Origin: Cryomorphaceae bacterium | GTDB lineage: Bacteria; Bacteroidota; Bacteroidia; Flavobacteriales; Crocinitomicaceae | Direction of reading: 5' to 3' | DNA length: 44,960 bases | Assembly (NCBI GenBank): GCA_021298235.1 | Contig: JAJTDX010000015.1 | Location: 1-44,960 of the forward strand | Shown: piece by piece, positions 35,508 through 43,737 of the stretch | Numbering within the stretch: the first letter of the stretch is position 1 | Layout: each line of letters opens with the position of its first letter | The notes under the pieces: generated by a model | What the model was told of the DNA's origin: nothing | Databases searched by the model: none | What the model saw: only the letters and a program-made list of their open reading frames with translations | Position numbers and translations under genes: made by a program

Positions 35508-36389
35508 TTATCCAATCTGTTCGTCCAGAAACATACGATAGATCATCCCGTCTGATAATCCGATTTTAGGCACAAGGATATTTACGCTTCGAAGTTCTTC
35601 AAGCAGATATATATAGATCTTCAGCGCCGGAACGATCACATCGGCCCTGTCCGGTTTTAGCTGATACACCTCCACCCTTTGCTCAACGGAGAGAGCTTCC
35701 AGTTTTTTATAAAGATTTTTTAGTTCACTCAGCTCAATTGCCCCCTGATGAGCAGCGCCGACAAGTTTGTGTACTTTGTTAATATTTCCACCGGTGCCGT
35801 AGATCTGATGGGGCGATTTCAAATCTACATGTCTTATAATCCAATCATGTATTTCCGCCCAGATATCCTTTTTGACCTTATCCTTTAGAAAACGAATTGT
35901 ACCAATTTCAAAGGATTTGGATGCTACCCGTTCACCGCTCTCAAATACGCTAACCTCGGTACTTCCACCACCGACGTCCACTACAATAAAGGGCACTGTT
36001 TTATCAATGTCTAATAGAAAAAAGGTTCCGAAAATCAATTCAGCTTCTTCATTGCCTGAAATCACTTCTACCTTTACTCCCGTTTCGTCTTTAATTCGTT
36101 CTATTATTTTTTCAGCATTCGATGCTTCACGCATGGCGGATGTTGCAACCGCACGTAATTTACGCACCTCAAAGATTTCTGAAATCAATTTGAATGCTTG
36201 GATAGTCTTAACGAAATCTTCTGTTTTTTTCTTTGACAGCTTCCCATTTGTAAAGACCTCTTCTCCCAGACGTAACGGTACCCGTGTATAAGAAATCTTT
36301 TTGACAAAGGAATGACCGTCGACTTTTTCTACCTCTCCAACCAAAAGTCTGGCAGCATTCGTTCCTATATCTATGGCGCCAAATTTCAC
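35508..36389 (-). CDS. Ppx/GppA exopolyphosphatase family protein
   Basis: 293 residues from GTG 36389. A longer frame from 36440 overlaps der and adds residues that do not fit the family. Family motifs: FGAIDIGTNAARLLVGEV at the start (ATP/phosphate loop 1), ATSAMREASNA, SGNEEAELIFG and FIVVDVGGGSTEVSVFE (loop 2). These hydrolyse polyphosphate or convert pppGpp to ppGpp. This one lacks the C-terminal HD-type extension of E. coli Ppx, as is usual for shorter Bacteroidota copies. It starts 11 bp after the der stop, so both genes probably share a transcript. Confidence 0.9.
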   Translation of the reverse strand: MKFGAIDIGTNAARLLVGEVEKVDGHSFVKKISYTRVPLRLGEEVFTNGKLSKKKTEDFVKTIQAFKLISEIFEVRKLRAVATSAMREASNAEKIIERIKDETGVKVEVISGNEEAELIFGTFFLLDIDKTVPFIVVDVGGGSTEVSVFESGERVASKSFEIGTIRFLKDKVKKDIWAEIHDWIIRHVDLKSPHQIYGTGGNINKVHKLVGAAHQGAIELSELKNLYKKLEALSVEQRVEVYQLKPDRADVIVPALKIYIYLLEELRSVNILVPKIGLSDGMIYRMFLDEQIG

Positions 36390-36400
36390 AGTATACTTAA

Positions 36401-37711
36401 TTATTTTTTTCTGAAAAAGATCTTGATTGGAACGCCACAAAAATCAAATTTTTCGCGCAATCTGTTCTCCAGAAAACGTTTGTAGGAATCAGGAATATAT
36501 TGAGGTAAATTACAGAATATGGCAAACGATGGTGCATGTGTAGGCAATTGTTGCACATATTTAATGCGAATGTACTTTCCTTTCATTGCAGGAGGTGGCG
36601 TGGCTTGAATGATCTCAAGCATGACCTCATTCAATTTAGATGTTAGGATCTTCTTGGTCCTGTTTTCGTGCACCATCATTGTAGCCTCCAGTGCTTTGTG
36701 AATCCGCTGCTTTGTGATTGTAGAGGTAAAAATAATCGGAACATCGTTGAAAGGCGCCAATTGTTTACGGATATTCTCTTCAAATTTCAGCATCGTATTT
36801 TGGTCCTTTTCCACCAAATCCCATTTATTGACGAGTACCACGACGCCTTTTGAATTCTTTTCGATGATGTAAAAAATATGAAGGTCTTGTTTCTGCAATC
36901 CCTCTTCAGCGTCAATCATGAATATACATACATCCGAATTCTCGATGGTCCTTACAGATCGAAGAACTGAGTAATATTCAATGTCCTCCGTAACTTTCGC
37001 TTTCTTGCGGATTCCGGCGGTGTCAATGAGCATAAAATCAAAGCCATATGCTTTGTAGCGTGTATTGATTGAATCCCTTGTCGTTCCTGAAATATTGGTA
37101 ACGATGTTTCGTTCTTCGCCTGTTAAAGCATTGACAAGAGAGGATTTACCTACGTTTGGACGGCCAACGATAGCAATTCTTGGAAGCTCATCCTTTTCGT
37201 TCACGGAATCGTCTTCTTTATCGAAATGCTTCACAATTTCATCCAATAAATCTCCTGTTCCACTCCCATTTGTGGCAGATAAATCAAATACATCTCCCAA
37301 GCCAAACTGATAAAATTCAGATGAAAGGCCAACTCTGTCGGTATTATCTACTTTATTGGCAGCAATTAAGACTGGTTTTTTAGATCTTCTCAAAATCGCA
37401 GCAACAGTTTCATCCAAATCAATTATTCCCGTTGTTACATCCACCATGAAAATAATTACCGTAGCCTCCTGAATGGCAATCTCTACCTGTTTCCGAATCT
37501 CCTCTTCAAAAATATCTTCGGAACCTTTTACATACCCTCCGGTATCGATGACAGAAAATTGAATTCCGTTCCATTCCCCTTTACCATACAAACGATCACG
37601 AGTGACCCCGCTGACCTCTTTCACAATGGCATTACGTGATTCTGTTAGACGATTGAACAAGGTGGATTTTCCTACATTCGGGCGACCTACTATGGCGACT
37701 ATGTTACTCAT
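36401..37711 (-). CDS. der: Ribosome-associated GTPase Der
   Basis: 436 residues, normal for Der. Two tandem GTPase domains are complete: domain 1 [14 protein letters not shown] (about 8), DTGGYV, NKVD; domain 2 [14 protein letters not shown] (about 180), DTAGIR, NKWD. A C-terminal KH-like domain (about 350-436) ends [11 protein letters not shown]. Der binds the 50S subunit and helps its maturation; it is essential in bacteria studied. No damage is visible, in contrast to the neighbouring era. It lies 175 bp from the era stop, separated by an intergenic region with an unusual inverted repeat. Confidence 0.97.
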   Translation of the reverse strand: MSNIVAIVGRPNVGKSTLFNRLTESRNAIVKEVSGVTRDRLYGKGEWNGIQFSVIDTGGYVKGSEDIFEEEIRKQVEIAIQEATVIIFMVDVTTGIIDLDETVAAILRRSKKPVLIAANKVDNTDRVGLSSEFYQFGLGDVFDLSATNGSGTGDLLDEIVKHFDKEDDSVNEKDELPRIAIVGRPNVGKSSLVNALTGEERNIVTNISGTTRDSINTRYKAYGFDFMLIDTAGIRKKAKVTEDIEYYSVLRSVRTIENSDVCIFMIDAEEGLQKQDLHIFYIIEKNSKGVVVLVNKWDLVEKDQNTMLKFEENIRKQLAPFNDVPIIFTSTITKQRIHKALEATMMVHENRTKKILTSKLNEVMLEIIQATPPPAMKGKYIRIKYVQQLPTHAPSFAIFCNLPQYIPDSYKRFLENRLREKFDFCGVPIKIFFRKK

Positions 37712-37720
37712 GCTTAGTTA

Positions 37721-37884
37721 GAACAAGGAATAAAGAGCAAAGAACCAAGACTCATCCTTGTTCATCGTACTTTTTCCAAATCAGTGTTATGTTTATTTCC
37801 GCGATGGAACAAGAGTAACCCTGTAAACAAATGAATATCAGATTAAATATAAATCCTTGTTCCTTGTTCTTTGCTCTTTGCTCC
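37721..37884. repeat. Imperfect inverted repeat of GAGCAAAGAACAAGG-type sequence
   Basis: The left arm (37721-37750) reads GAACAAGGAATAAAGAGCAA then AGAACCAAGA; the right arm (37854-37884) is TCCTTGTTCCTTGTTCTTTG then CTCTTTGCTCC. Reversed and complemented, the right arm resembles the left, built from repeated GAACAAGG, GAGCAAAG and similar units. The arms are about 100 bp apart and fill most of the 175 bp between der and era. Such purine-rich, oligomer-like inverted pairs recur in Bacteroidota intergenic regions in my memory; function unknown. Confidence 0.7.
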
Positions 37885-37886
37885 AA

Positions 37887-38676
37887 TCAATATCCGTATT
37901 TCTTTAATTTATTTTCAGTTGATCGCCAGTCCTTGTCGACTTTTACAAATGTCTCCATGAAAACTTTCTGATCAATAAACTTTTCTATTTCTTTTCTTGC
38001 ATCACGACCGATCTTTTTCAGCATTTCACCTCCTTTACCGATAATAATGCCCTTTTGAGAGTCTCTTTCCACAATGATCAGCGCCCGGATTCTCGTCAGA
38101 CCTTCCTCCTCCTTGTATTCTTCAATCTCCACCTGACAGCTGTATGGCACCTCTTTTTCACAAAAAAGAAAGATTTTCTCACGAATGATTTCGGAAACAA
38201 AAAAACGCATCGGTCGATCTGACAATTCCTCCTTATTGTAATATGCAGGGTTCTCAGGAACAAGCTCAAGAATTCTGTTCCAAACCGTTTCTACATTGAA
38301 ATCATGTAAGGCTGAGACTGGAAAAATCTCCGCGTTAGGAACTTGTTCTCTTAATACGCTCAAGCGTTTCCTCGTGGTTCATTTTGCTTTCTCGGGTATC
38401 CGTAATAAAGATCAACACATCTGCATCCTTCAGGGAGGTGTTCACATACTCCATCATTGCCTCGTGCAACTTATAGGCAGCATTTACCACTCCGGGTGTA
38501 TCCGAAAAAACAATTTGATAATCCTCATCGTTCACAATACCAAGAATGCGATGACGGGTGGTCTGTGCTTTGGATGTAACAATAGAAAGTTTTTCACCTA
38601 CCAGGCGATTCATGAGGGTCGATTTGCCAACATTTGGACTTCCAACAATATTTACAAAACCGGAACGGTGCGCCAT
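37887..38676 (-). pseudogene. era: GTPase Era with internal deletion removing the NKxD motif
   Basis: The N-terminal part (from ATG 38676) is a good Era G domain: G1 [12 protein letters not shown] (residues 12-23), switch region SKAQTTRHRILG, G3 DTPGVV (59-64), and ITDTRESKMN. It then runs to ETLERIKRTSS and a stop near 38335. A different frame resumes at EQVPNAEIFPVSALHDF and continues to 37887 with the KH domain, including GKGG (RNA-binding GxxG) in KGIIIGKGGEMLKKIGRDA. The piece that should lie between, holding the guanine-specificity motif NKxD and about 30 residues, is absent, and the join changes frame. Era is a 16S rRNA-binding GTPase needed for 30S assembly. As written the protein would not work. 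TTTCTTTG 18 nt before ATG may be its -7 box. Confidence 0.85.
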
Positions 38677-38694
38677 GAATCTTAAATCAGGCTG

Positions 38695-38702
38695 CAAAGA
38701 AA
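38695..38702 (-). promoter_or_regulatory. Candidate -7 box for era
   Basis: On the minus strand this reads TTTCTTTG, one mismatch to TAnnTTTG (T for A at position 2). It ends 18 nt before ATG 38676. Spacing matches other boxes in the window. Confidence 0.35.
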
Positions 38703-38731
38703 CGAAAATTAGAGGGGGTGTGCAAGCACAA

Positions 38732-39703
38732 TCACAAGCTTCGGTACCATTGCACCATTGGTATTGGAAAAGGAACGAGCTCTCGGTCAAATGAAATCCC
38801 AGTAAATCCAAATTGAAATGCCTTGCCTTCGGATTGATGCCACCGCACACCCGGAATAAAAAGTCCTAGACCTGGCTTGCGATCCTCCGTAGTAACTGTC
38901 ACCAATTTATTTTGATACATTCCAGTTGCGGGGTCATACACTGTTTGCCATTCCGAAGAAGTGAATCGTGTCGTCTTGCCTTTAATCACAATAAATGAAT
39001 CGAATACCAAACTAATCCTTGAGCTTACCTTGATCATTCCGGCAATGGAAGTAAGCGCTCTTCCGTCCGAATCCCCCTCTGCCCATATCACTCCATAACC
39101 CCCGGAGGCTGCGATATTTGCTCTTCTTGTTCCGTAAGATAAGCTTACAAAGGGAAGTGCCCCGCCTGCGTTTTTATCGGATCCTAGTAGAGTGATCCAA
39201 GAGGACGTACCGAGCATTGTACCAAGTGCAAAATGAAAATTATTCTTCAGCTGAACACTGTATTTGGCTGTCCCTACGATAGGCATGGCTAGCCAAGTGG
39301 TCATAATACCTAACCCAAACTTATCACTGACTGCAAATTGAAAATCCGGACCAAATAAATTCCATTGAATGTAGTGTTCTCCCTTTTTCATGGGAAGGCC
39401 ATTGGTCGTGATGAAATATCGGGTTGAAAATCGATCTTCGCCGATGAATTCACCTTTTTCAGACAGTTCATTTTCTTTGATAGACTTGATTTCGCGCACT
39501 ATGTATTGCGGAATAACGATAGTTCTCCCGTCATTCGTTTTGAGTGTCAGTTCACGTTCATCTTCTCTGAGAATATGACCTATTAGTTCTGTTCCGTCTG
39601 TTTTAATTACGCGATATTCCGTGGTATCCGGATGAATAGGTTGTTGTGAAAAACCGTTAAAATAAAACAAGTATGCTATTAGGATAAGTATTCCTTTTCT
39701 CAT
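38732..39703 (-). CDS. Outer-membrane beta-barrel-like protein of unknown function
   Basis: 323 residues. MRKGILILIAYLFYFNGFSQ is a signal peptide with a probable cut after GFSQ. The N-terminal 70 mature residues form a beta-rich domain (DTTEYRVIKTDGTELIGHIL, LTLKTNDGRTIVIPQYIV). The remaining 230 alternate hydrophobic and polar residues with Gly and aromatic residues, typical of an outer-membrane barrel, and end in an aromatic-containing segment VQWYRSL. Function unknown. It is upstream of era on the same strand (55-bp gap). Homologues are frequent in Flavobacteriia in my memory, without assigned roles. Confidence 0.75.
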   Translation of the reverse strand: MRKGILILIAYLFYFNGFSQQPIHPDTTEYRVIKTDGTELIGHILREDERELTLKTNDGRTIVIPQYIVREIKSIKENELSEKGEFIGEDRFSTRYFITTNGLPMKKGEHYIQWNLFGPDFQFAVSDKFGLGIMTTWLAMPIVGTAKYSVQLKNNFHFALGTMLGTSSWITLLGSDKNAGGALPFVSLSYGTRRANIAASGGYGVIWAEGDSDGRALTSIAGMIKVSSRISLVFDSFIVIKGKTTRFTSSEWQTVYDPATGMYQNKLVTVTTEDRKPGLGLFIPGVRWHQSEGKAFQFGFTGISFDRELVPFPIPMVQWYRSL

Positions 39704-39835
39704 TCGGTAGTTTTGCCCAAATAAAAATAGGAGACTGAAGCAAGCATGAATTAATTCAATTACCGCTACGCACGATTAAATGAAATCCATGGAAATTTAA
39801 GTGCGAAAACTGATCAAAATCCGCAGTTAATTACT

Positions 39836-40744
39836 CTATTTAATCGAATCAATTATACTCTGCATGTGTGCTACTGTTCTTTGTATACTCACCTGAATGT
39901 CATTGAGCTCTTTCTGTGCCTGTAGTATTATTGAGTCACAATTTTTGACCACAGCGTACTCCTCAGCACAGGAATAAATGTATGCCTTGTTGACAGTGGC
40001 CGTTTTAAAATCAGCCAATGCTTTCTCAAGATCGGAGTAAATGCCATCCAAAATCGGAAGTTCTTCCCTAAGAATTTTTAGATCCTCCTTTAATTGCTGC
40101 AATTCATTTGGATGAGAGGACCCTGAACGCTTCTCAAAAGCTGCCAGCTGAATACCATATTTTTTTAATTGAGCTGATAGCTCTTGTCGGATGTTTGGAA
40201 ATTCGAGTAATTTTTTTTCAAAATCATTCACGTATGATTTTGTCTCACAGACCTTAACAACCGGAACAATTTCTGAATTCACATACGAGTTAAATTCGTT
40301 TGCTTTCTCAATCGTTGCCTCTCCTTTTTTCTGTAATGTTTTGATCGTTGATTTGACCAACTTACGGGTGGATTTAAATTTCTTCCATTCTTCAGTTCCA
40401 GAAGCAATTTTTTCTTTTCCTTTCGTGTAACTGGAAAATGAGGCATAGGCATCATTCACTGTCTTTTGCATTCCAACAATCTGTTCCTGTCTGGTGGCAA
40501 CATCAATTGACAAGCGTGTTGCTGTTTGAAATGGGTCTACATCGGATGGACACTGCAACGCTGCATAAGCACCACGTAATGTTGTAAGCTTCACAAGTAT
40601 GTCATTGCAGTTTGTATTCACATTCGTCACGGAGGCTTTAAGTTTAGCGTCGACATCTGATGTTTTATAGTACACCTTGCATGAAGACAAAAACAGGAAG
40701 TTGACCAACAAAATAAGAAGTGAATGGAATTTCAAAATGAACAT
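39836..40744 (-). CDS. Coiled-coil lipoprotein of unknown function
   Basis: 302 residues. MFILKFHSLLILLVNFLFLS then SCK, with lipobox FLSSC, indicates a lipoprotein. The mature part is almost wholly helical, with Lys/Glu/Gln/Leu heptads (KYGIQLAAFEKRSGSS, LQQLKEDLKILREELPILDG). Cys residues at about 48, 60, 191 and 258. No catalytic motif is seen. It is 24 bp after the PHB-depolymerase-like gene and shares its strand, so the two may be co-transcribed. Unrecognised. Confidence 0.7.
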   Translation of the reverse strand: MFILKFHSLLILLVNFLFLSSCKVYYKTSDVDAKLKASVTNVNTNCNDILVKLTTLRGAYAALQCPSDVDPFQTATRLSIDVATRQEQIVGMQKTVNDAYASFSSYTKGKEKIASGTEEWKKFKSTRKLVKSTIKTLQKKGEATIEKANEFNSYVNSEIVPVVKVCETKSYVNDFEKKLLEFPNIRQELSAQLKKYGIQLAAFEKRSGSSHPNELQQLKEDLKILREELPILDGIYSDLEKALADFKTATVNKAYIYSCAEEYAVVKNCDSIILQAQKELNDIQVSIQRTVAHMQSIIDSIK

Positions 40745-40768
40745 ATTATAGCGTTAGGGTATTAAAAA

Positions 40769-41884
40769 TCAATTTTCCTTAATAATTCGAACCGTTGAGC
40801 TGAATGCAGGAAAATGTAAGGTCAGCAAATACATTCCATCCTTCAAAGAGCGTATATCAATAACCTTATCGCCCATTCCCCGCAACATTTCCTGACCAGC
40901 CAGTGAATGAATTTGAAAACTTCTATGTCCAATTTCCTCAATTTCCAACATTTCATGTACTGGATTTTGGAGTACCAACAGCGGATGTTCTGTTTCATCT
41001 AAAAAGGCATTGGAAGGACAAGACTTGTTCTTCAAAAAATCCCAGATGACCTGTGGTGAATAGAAATCGAAATTAATCGTCCCGGCACCTCCCAACAACG
41101 TCTGGATTCCCGGCCACTGATGCCCACCCCCGTCTATTTTGATTAATTCAAGTGAACTCGCGCAATTCTGATATGTGATCCTCTGGGGCGAGGATAAATC
41201 GAGCAGATTGGTATTTGGCATAGCAGCAGTAATAGGCGTCGAACTACACGAAAGAAATCCACTCCATTTATTCATGACCTGATCAACCGAAACACCTGTT
41301 CCTGCTCCACCGTTAAAAGGTACAACGGCATCTGCCGTTCCATGAATATGAAGCACTGCAGGCGAATAGTGAGGAGAACAATTGGCGTAGGTCGTGTCAC
41401 TCATATTTCCAGCCACCGTTGCTATGCCTGCAAAGCACATAGATGATTCACATGCGATCTTGTGACTCATAAATCCACCATTTGAGAATCCCACAAGGTA
41501 TTGACGCAGGGGGTTGGTGCCAAAATTCGTTTGAAAATATTGAGCCAATGACTCAATAAAGCCAAGATCATCAGCCGTAGAGACCGTCAGATTCATGTTG
41601 GCATTCCAGGCAAAATTCAATCCATCAGGATACACCACGATGAAATTATCCTGTTCAGCAATGGCATTGAATTGTGTGATATCCATAACTCCCGCGCCAG
41701 TTTGAGTGAGGCCGTGCAATAGAATAAGTAGGGGCACCTGCTGTCCGGTCGTCCAATTAGAGGGCGTGTAATAAACAAAGCTTCGTGACACCCCATCATG
41801 AAGCAAGGTGGAATTTACTTGAGAGCTGACTGATAGCTGGCATAAAAACAGGCAACAAAACAGAAACATCTTTTTTGAGAACAT
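40769..41884 (-). CDS. PHB depolymerase-family esterase with T9SS type A-like tail
   Basis: 371 residues from ATG 41884; a TTG three codons earlier is less likely. Signal peptide MFSKKMFLFCCLFLCQLSVS then SQ. Alpha/beta hydrolase domain (about 25-275): oxyanion loop LLILLHGLTQTG, nucleophile GFSNGGFMSHK, Asp in HIHGTADAVVPFNGG and His in DGGGHQWPG, i.e. the complete triad of the LpqC/PHB-depolymerase/feruloyl-esterase group. The last 70 residues (LVLQNPVHEMLEIEE ... GMYLLTLHF ... VRIIKEN) match a T9SS type A sorting domain, so it should be secreted or surface bound. It likely cuts a polyester or an ester bond on a polysaccharide; substrate unknown. Two genes beyond this is the lipoprotein. 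Confidence 0.87.
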   Translation of the reverse strand: MFSKKMFLFCCLFLCQLSVSSQVNSTLLHDGVSRSFVYYTPSNWTTGQQVPLLILLHGLTQTGAGVMDITQFNAIAEQDNFIVVYPDGLNFAWNANMNLTVSTADDLGFIESLAQYFQTNFGTNPLRQYLVGFSNGGFMSHKIACESSMCFAGIATVAGNMSDTTYANCSPHYSPAVLHIHGTADAVVPFNGGAGTGVSVDQVMNKWSGFLSCSSTPITAAMPNTNLLDLSSPQRITYQNCASSLELIKIDGGGHQWPGIQTLLGGAGTINFDFYSPQVIWDFLKNKSCPSNAFLDETEHPLLVLQNPVHEMLEIEEIGHRSFQIHSLAGQEMLRGMGDKVIDIRSLKDGMYLLTLHFPAFSSTVRIIKEN

Positions 41885-42041
41885 ACTCTTCAATCTACAG
41901 ACATAGAAGTAAAGTTAATTGAATTAGCTATTGAATTGGCGGACGTTCGGCTTTGTTGTTCGTCCATTGCAAGGTTGCAAGGATTCTATATTCATGCTAT
42001 ATCTCCTGAACTTTGGAGTATAAATCAAAAAAACAAGTATC

Positions 42042-42677
42042 ATGAAAAACAAAAAAACACTTTACCACTTCATTTTGGACAGCAGCGGTTCAATGAGTGC
42101 AGATCGCGTGAACACCGTTAACATGTTCAACAAACAAGTTACAACGGTAAAATCTTTGGCAAGTCAATTTCCGGATCAACAATTTTTGGCCGGTTTGACC
42201 ATCTTCAACCAAGAAGTGAATCATATTTTACAGGAGACGCCTGCAAATCAGTTGAGAGAGCTCAGCTATGACAGATATTTCCCAGATGGAATGACTGCAT
42301 TGTTTGATGCCATTGGTGAGTCGACCGCTCGCATAAGAGAAAAATTCGGAACCGAGATTTTGGATGGTCGAATGTCAGTAGTGATGATCGTGCTAACGGA
42401 TGGTCATGAAAACGCAAGCCGCATGTATGATGTCGCGAGGATATCGAAGCTGATCAGAGATCTGGAGGCAACCGATAATTGGTCTTTTACCATCCTTGGT
42501 GCTGATTTCGATATCACGGCTATGTCTCAGACCATGAATATCAGACCAACGGCAGCCTTCAATTATTCCAAAGCTGATTTTAAAGCCATGGAGAACGATA
42601 TGTCAGAATCGATCCATGCCTACGCGGAAATGAAATCGAAAGGATTCATCTCCAAAGATTTCTTCAAAAAGAAATAA
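42042..42677 (+). CDS. VWA-domain protein
   Basis: 211 residues, no signal peptide. It is nearly a bare von Willebrand factor A domain with an intact MIDAS metal site: DSSGS at 13-17, Thr85 in PDGMTAL and Asp120 in VLTDGHEN. C-terminal residues are helical. The fold binds Mg2+ and a partner's acidic residue, so it probably acts in a complex in the cytoplasm. It begins the last plus-strand run, 58 bp before the HDAC-like gene. Its upstream region has a GC-poor stretch with no clear TAnnTTTG box. Confidence 0.85.
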   Translation: MKNKKTLYHFILDSSGSMSADRVNTVNMFNKQVTTVKSLASQFPDQQFLAGLTIFNQEVNHILQETPANQLRELSYDRYFPDGMTALFDAIGESTARIREKFGTEILDGRMSVVMIVLTDGHENASRMYDVARISKLIRDLEATDNWSFTILGADFDITAMSQTMNIRPTAAFNYSKADFKAMENDMSESIHAYAEMKSKGFISKDFFKKK

Positions 42678-42735
42678 TCCAACGTATACCTCAACTGAAT
42701 CCCTAAGTTCCTCAAACCCTCTAAAACAACGTATT

Positions 42736-43737
42736 ATGAAAACAAAGAAAATCAATGTGTTTTATACACCGAAGCAGGTATGTACAGAATCAATTCAAGA
42801 AAAAAGCTATTCTAAGTCTCCTTTAAAACCAAAATTGCTCATGCAGTATCTGATAGACCATGGTTTTGGCGAATATCTTCAGTTTTGTGATGATTTCCCG
42901 ACATTCGGAAAGAAAGATTTTCTTCTGGCACATACCCTCGAATATGTGAATGATTTTTTCGAAGGAGGGAGGTTAAGTGTAACCAATGGTTTGCCCTGGA
43001 GCAGGGAATTAGTGGATTCAGTTGGATATACAAATAGCTCTCTTTACCATGCTATCAAGCATGCTTGTGAGAATCCGGACACAATAACTTTCAGTCCTAC
43101 CTCCGGATTTCATCACGCTACTCCAAACGCAGGAATGGGCTTTTGCACCTTTTCGGGCCAGGTTATTGCTTCATTGAAATTGTATCAGGAAAAAGGACTT
43201 CGTGGAGCTTATCTTGACCTTGATGGTCATTTTGGCAACAGTATACCCAACTCCAGCAATCACTTTCCCGAGGTAAATCAGGCCATTGTTATGAACATTA
43301 ATCCACAATTCAGCCATGAAGACTATCTGATTGATTTTAAGAGGCAACTAAATATACTTTCAGAAAAAATTAAAGCTAAAGAAGTTGATTATGTTGTATG
43401 GTGTCACGGCGCTGACTCCCATGAATGGGATGACCTAGGTCACCAATGCAGCACGGAGGAATGGATTGAATGTTCAAGACTCTTCTACACCAGAATCAGT
43501 GAACTTGAAAATGAACTTGGGATACAAATCCCCATTACCCTTTCGCTTTTTGGCGGGTACCGAAAAGATGATTACAAAAGTGTACTTAGCCTACATGCGA
43601 CAGATTTAAAAATCGCTCTTGAGATTTTAACTGGACAAAAAATAAACTATACGATGAATGTAAATCCACGGAAATATCACATTGATTTAGTATCATTGAA
43701 CAATGAAAGTTCATCTTCTGAGATCCAACGAGCTTGA
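42736..43737 (+). CDS. HDAC/acetylpolyamine amidohydrolase-fold deacetylase
   Basis: 333 residues, no signal peptide. Zinc and active-site signatures of the arginase-deacetylase fold: FHHATPNAGMGFCTFSG (tandem His126-His127), YLDLDGHFGN (Asp163 and His165, zinc ligands), HGADSHEWDDLG (Asp227, third ligand) and LFGGYRKDDY (GGY 273-275, transition-state Tyr). Such bacterial enzymes remove acetyl groups from acetyl-lysine, acetyl-polyamines or other small amides. The catalytic set looks complete. The stop lies 35 nt inside the next gene, so the two are translationally linked. The natural substrate is unknown; the neighbouring VWA protein and four-Cys protein do not indicate one. Confidence 0.85.
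   Translation: MKTKKINVFYTPKQVCTESIQEKSYSKSPLKPKLLMQYLIDHGFGEYLQFCDDFPTFGKKDFLLAHTLEYVNDFFEGGRLSVTNGLPWSRELVDSVGYTNSSLYHAIKHACENPDTITFSPTSGFHHATPNAGMGFCTFSGQVIASLKLYQEKGLRGAYLDLDGHFGNSIPNSSNHFPEVNQAIVMNINPQFSHEDYLIDFKRQLNILSEKIKAKEVDYVVWCHGADSHEWDDLGHQCSTEEWIECSRLFYTRISELENELGIQIPITLSLFGGYRKDDYKSVLSLHATDLKIALEILTGQKINYTMNVNPRKYHIDLVSLNNESSSSEIQRA

Noticed and set aside
36390..36440. Start of Ppx/GppA at 36440
   Set aside because: It would overlap der and add a Lys-rich stretch before the conserved FGAIDIGTN; GTG 36389 is a better start.
38335..38850. Era N- and C-terminal frames as two independent genes, including a 58-residue N-terminal extension from 38850
   Set aside because: The C-terminal frame starts at an internal TTG-type codon, and both parts match one Era protein. 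The extension overlaps the outer-membrane gene and precedes the proper ATG at 38676.
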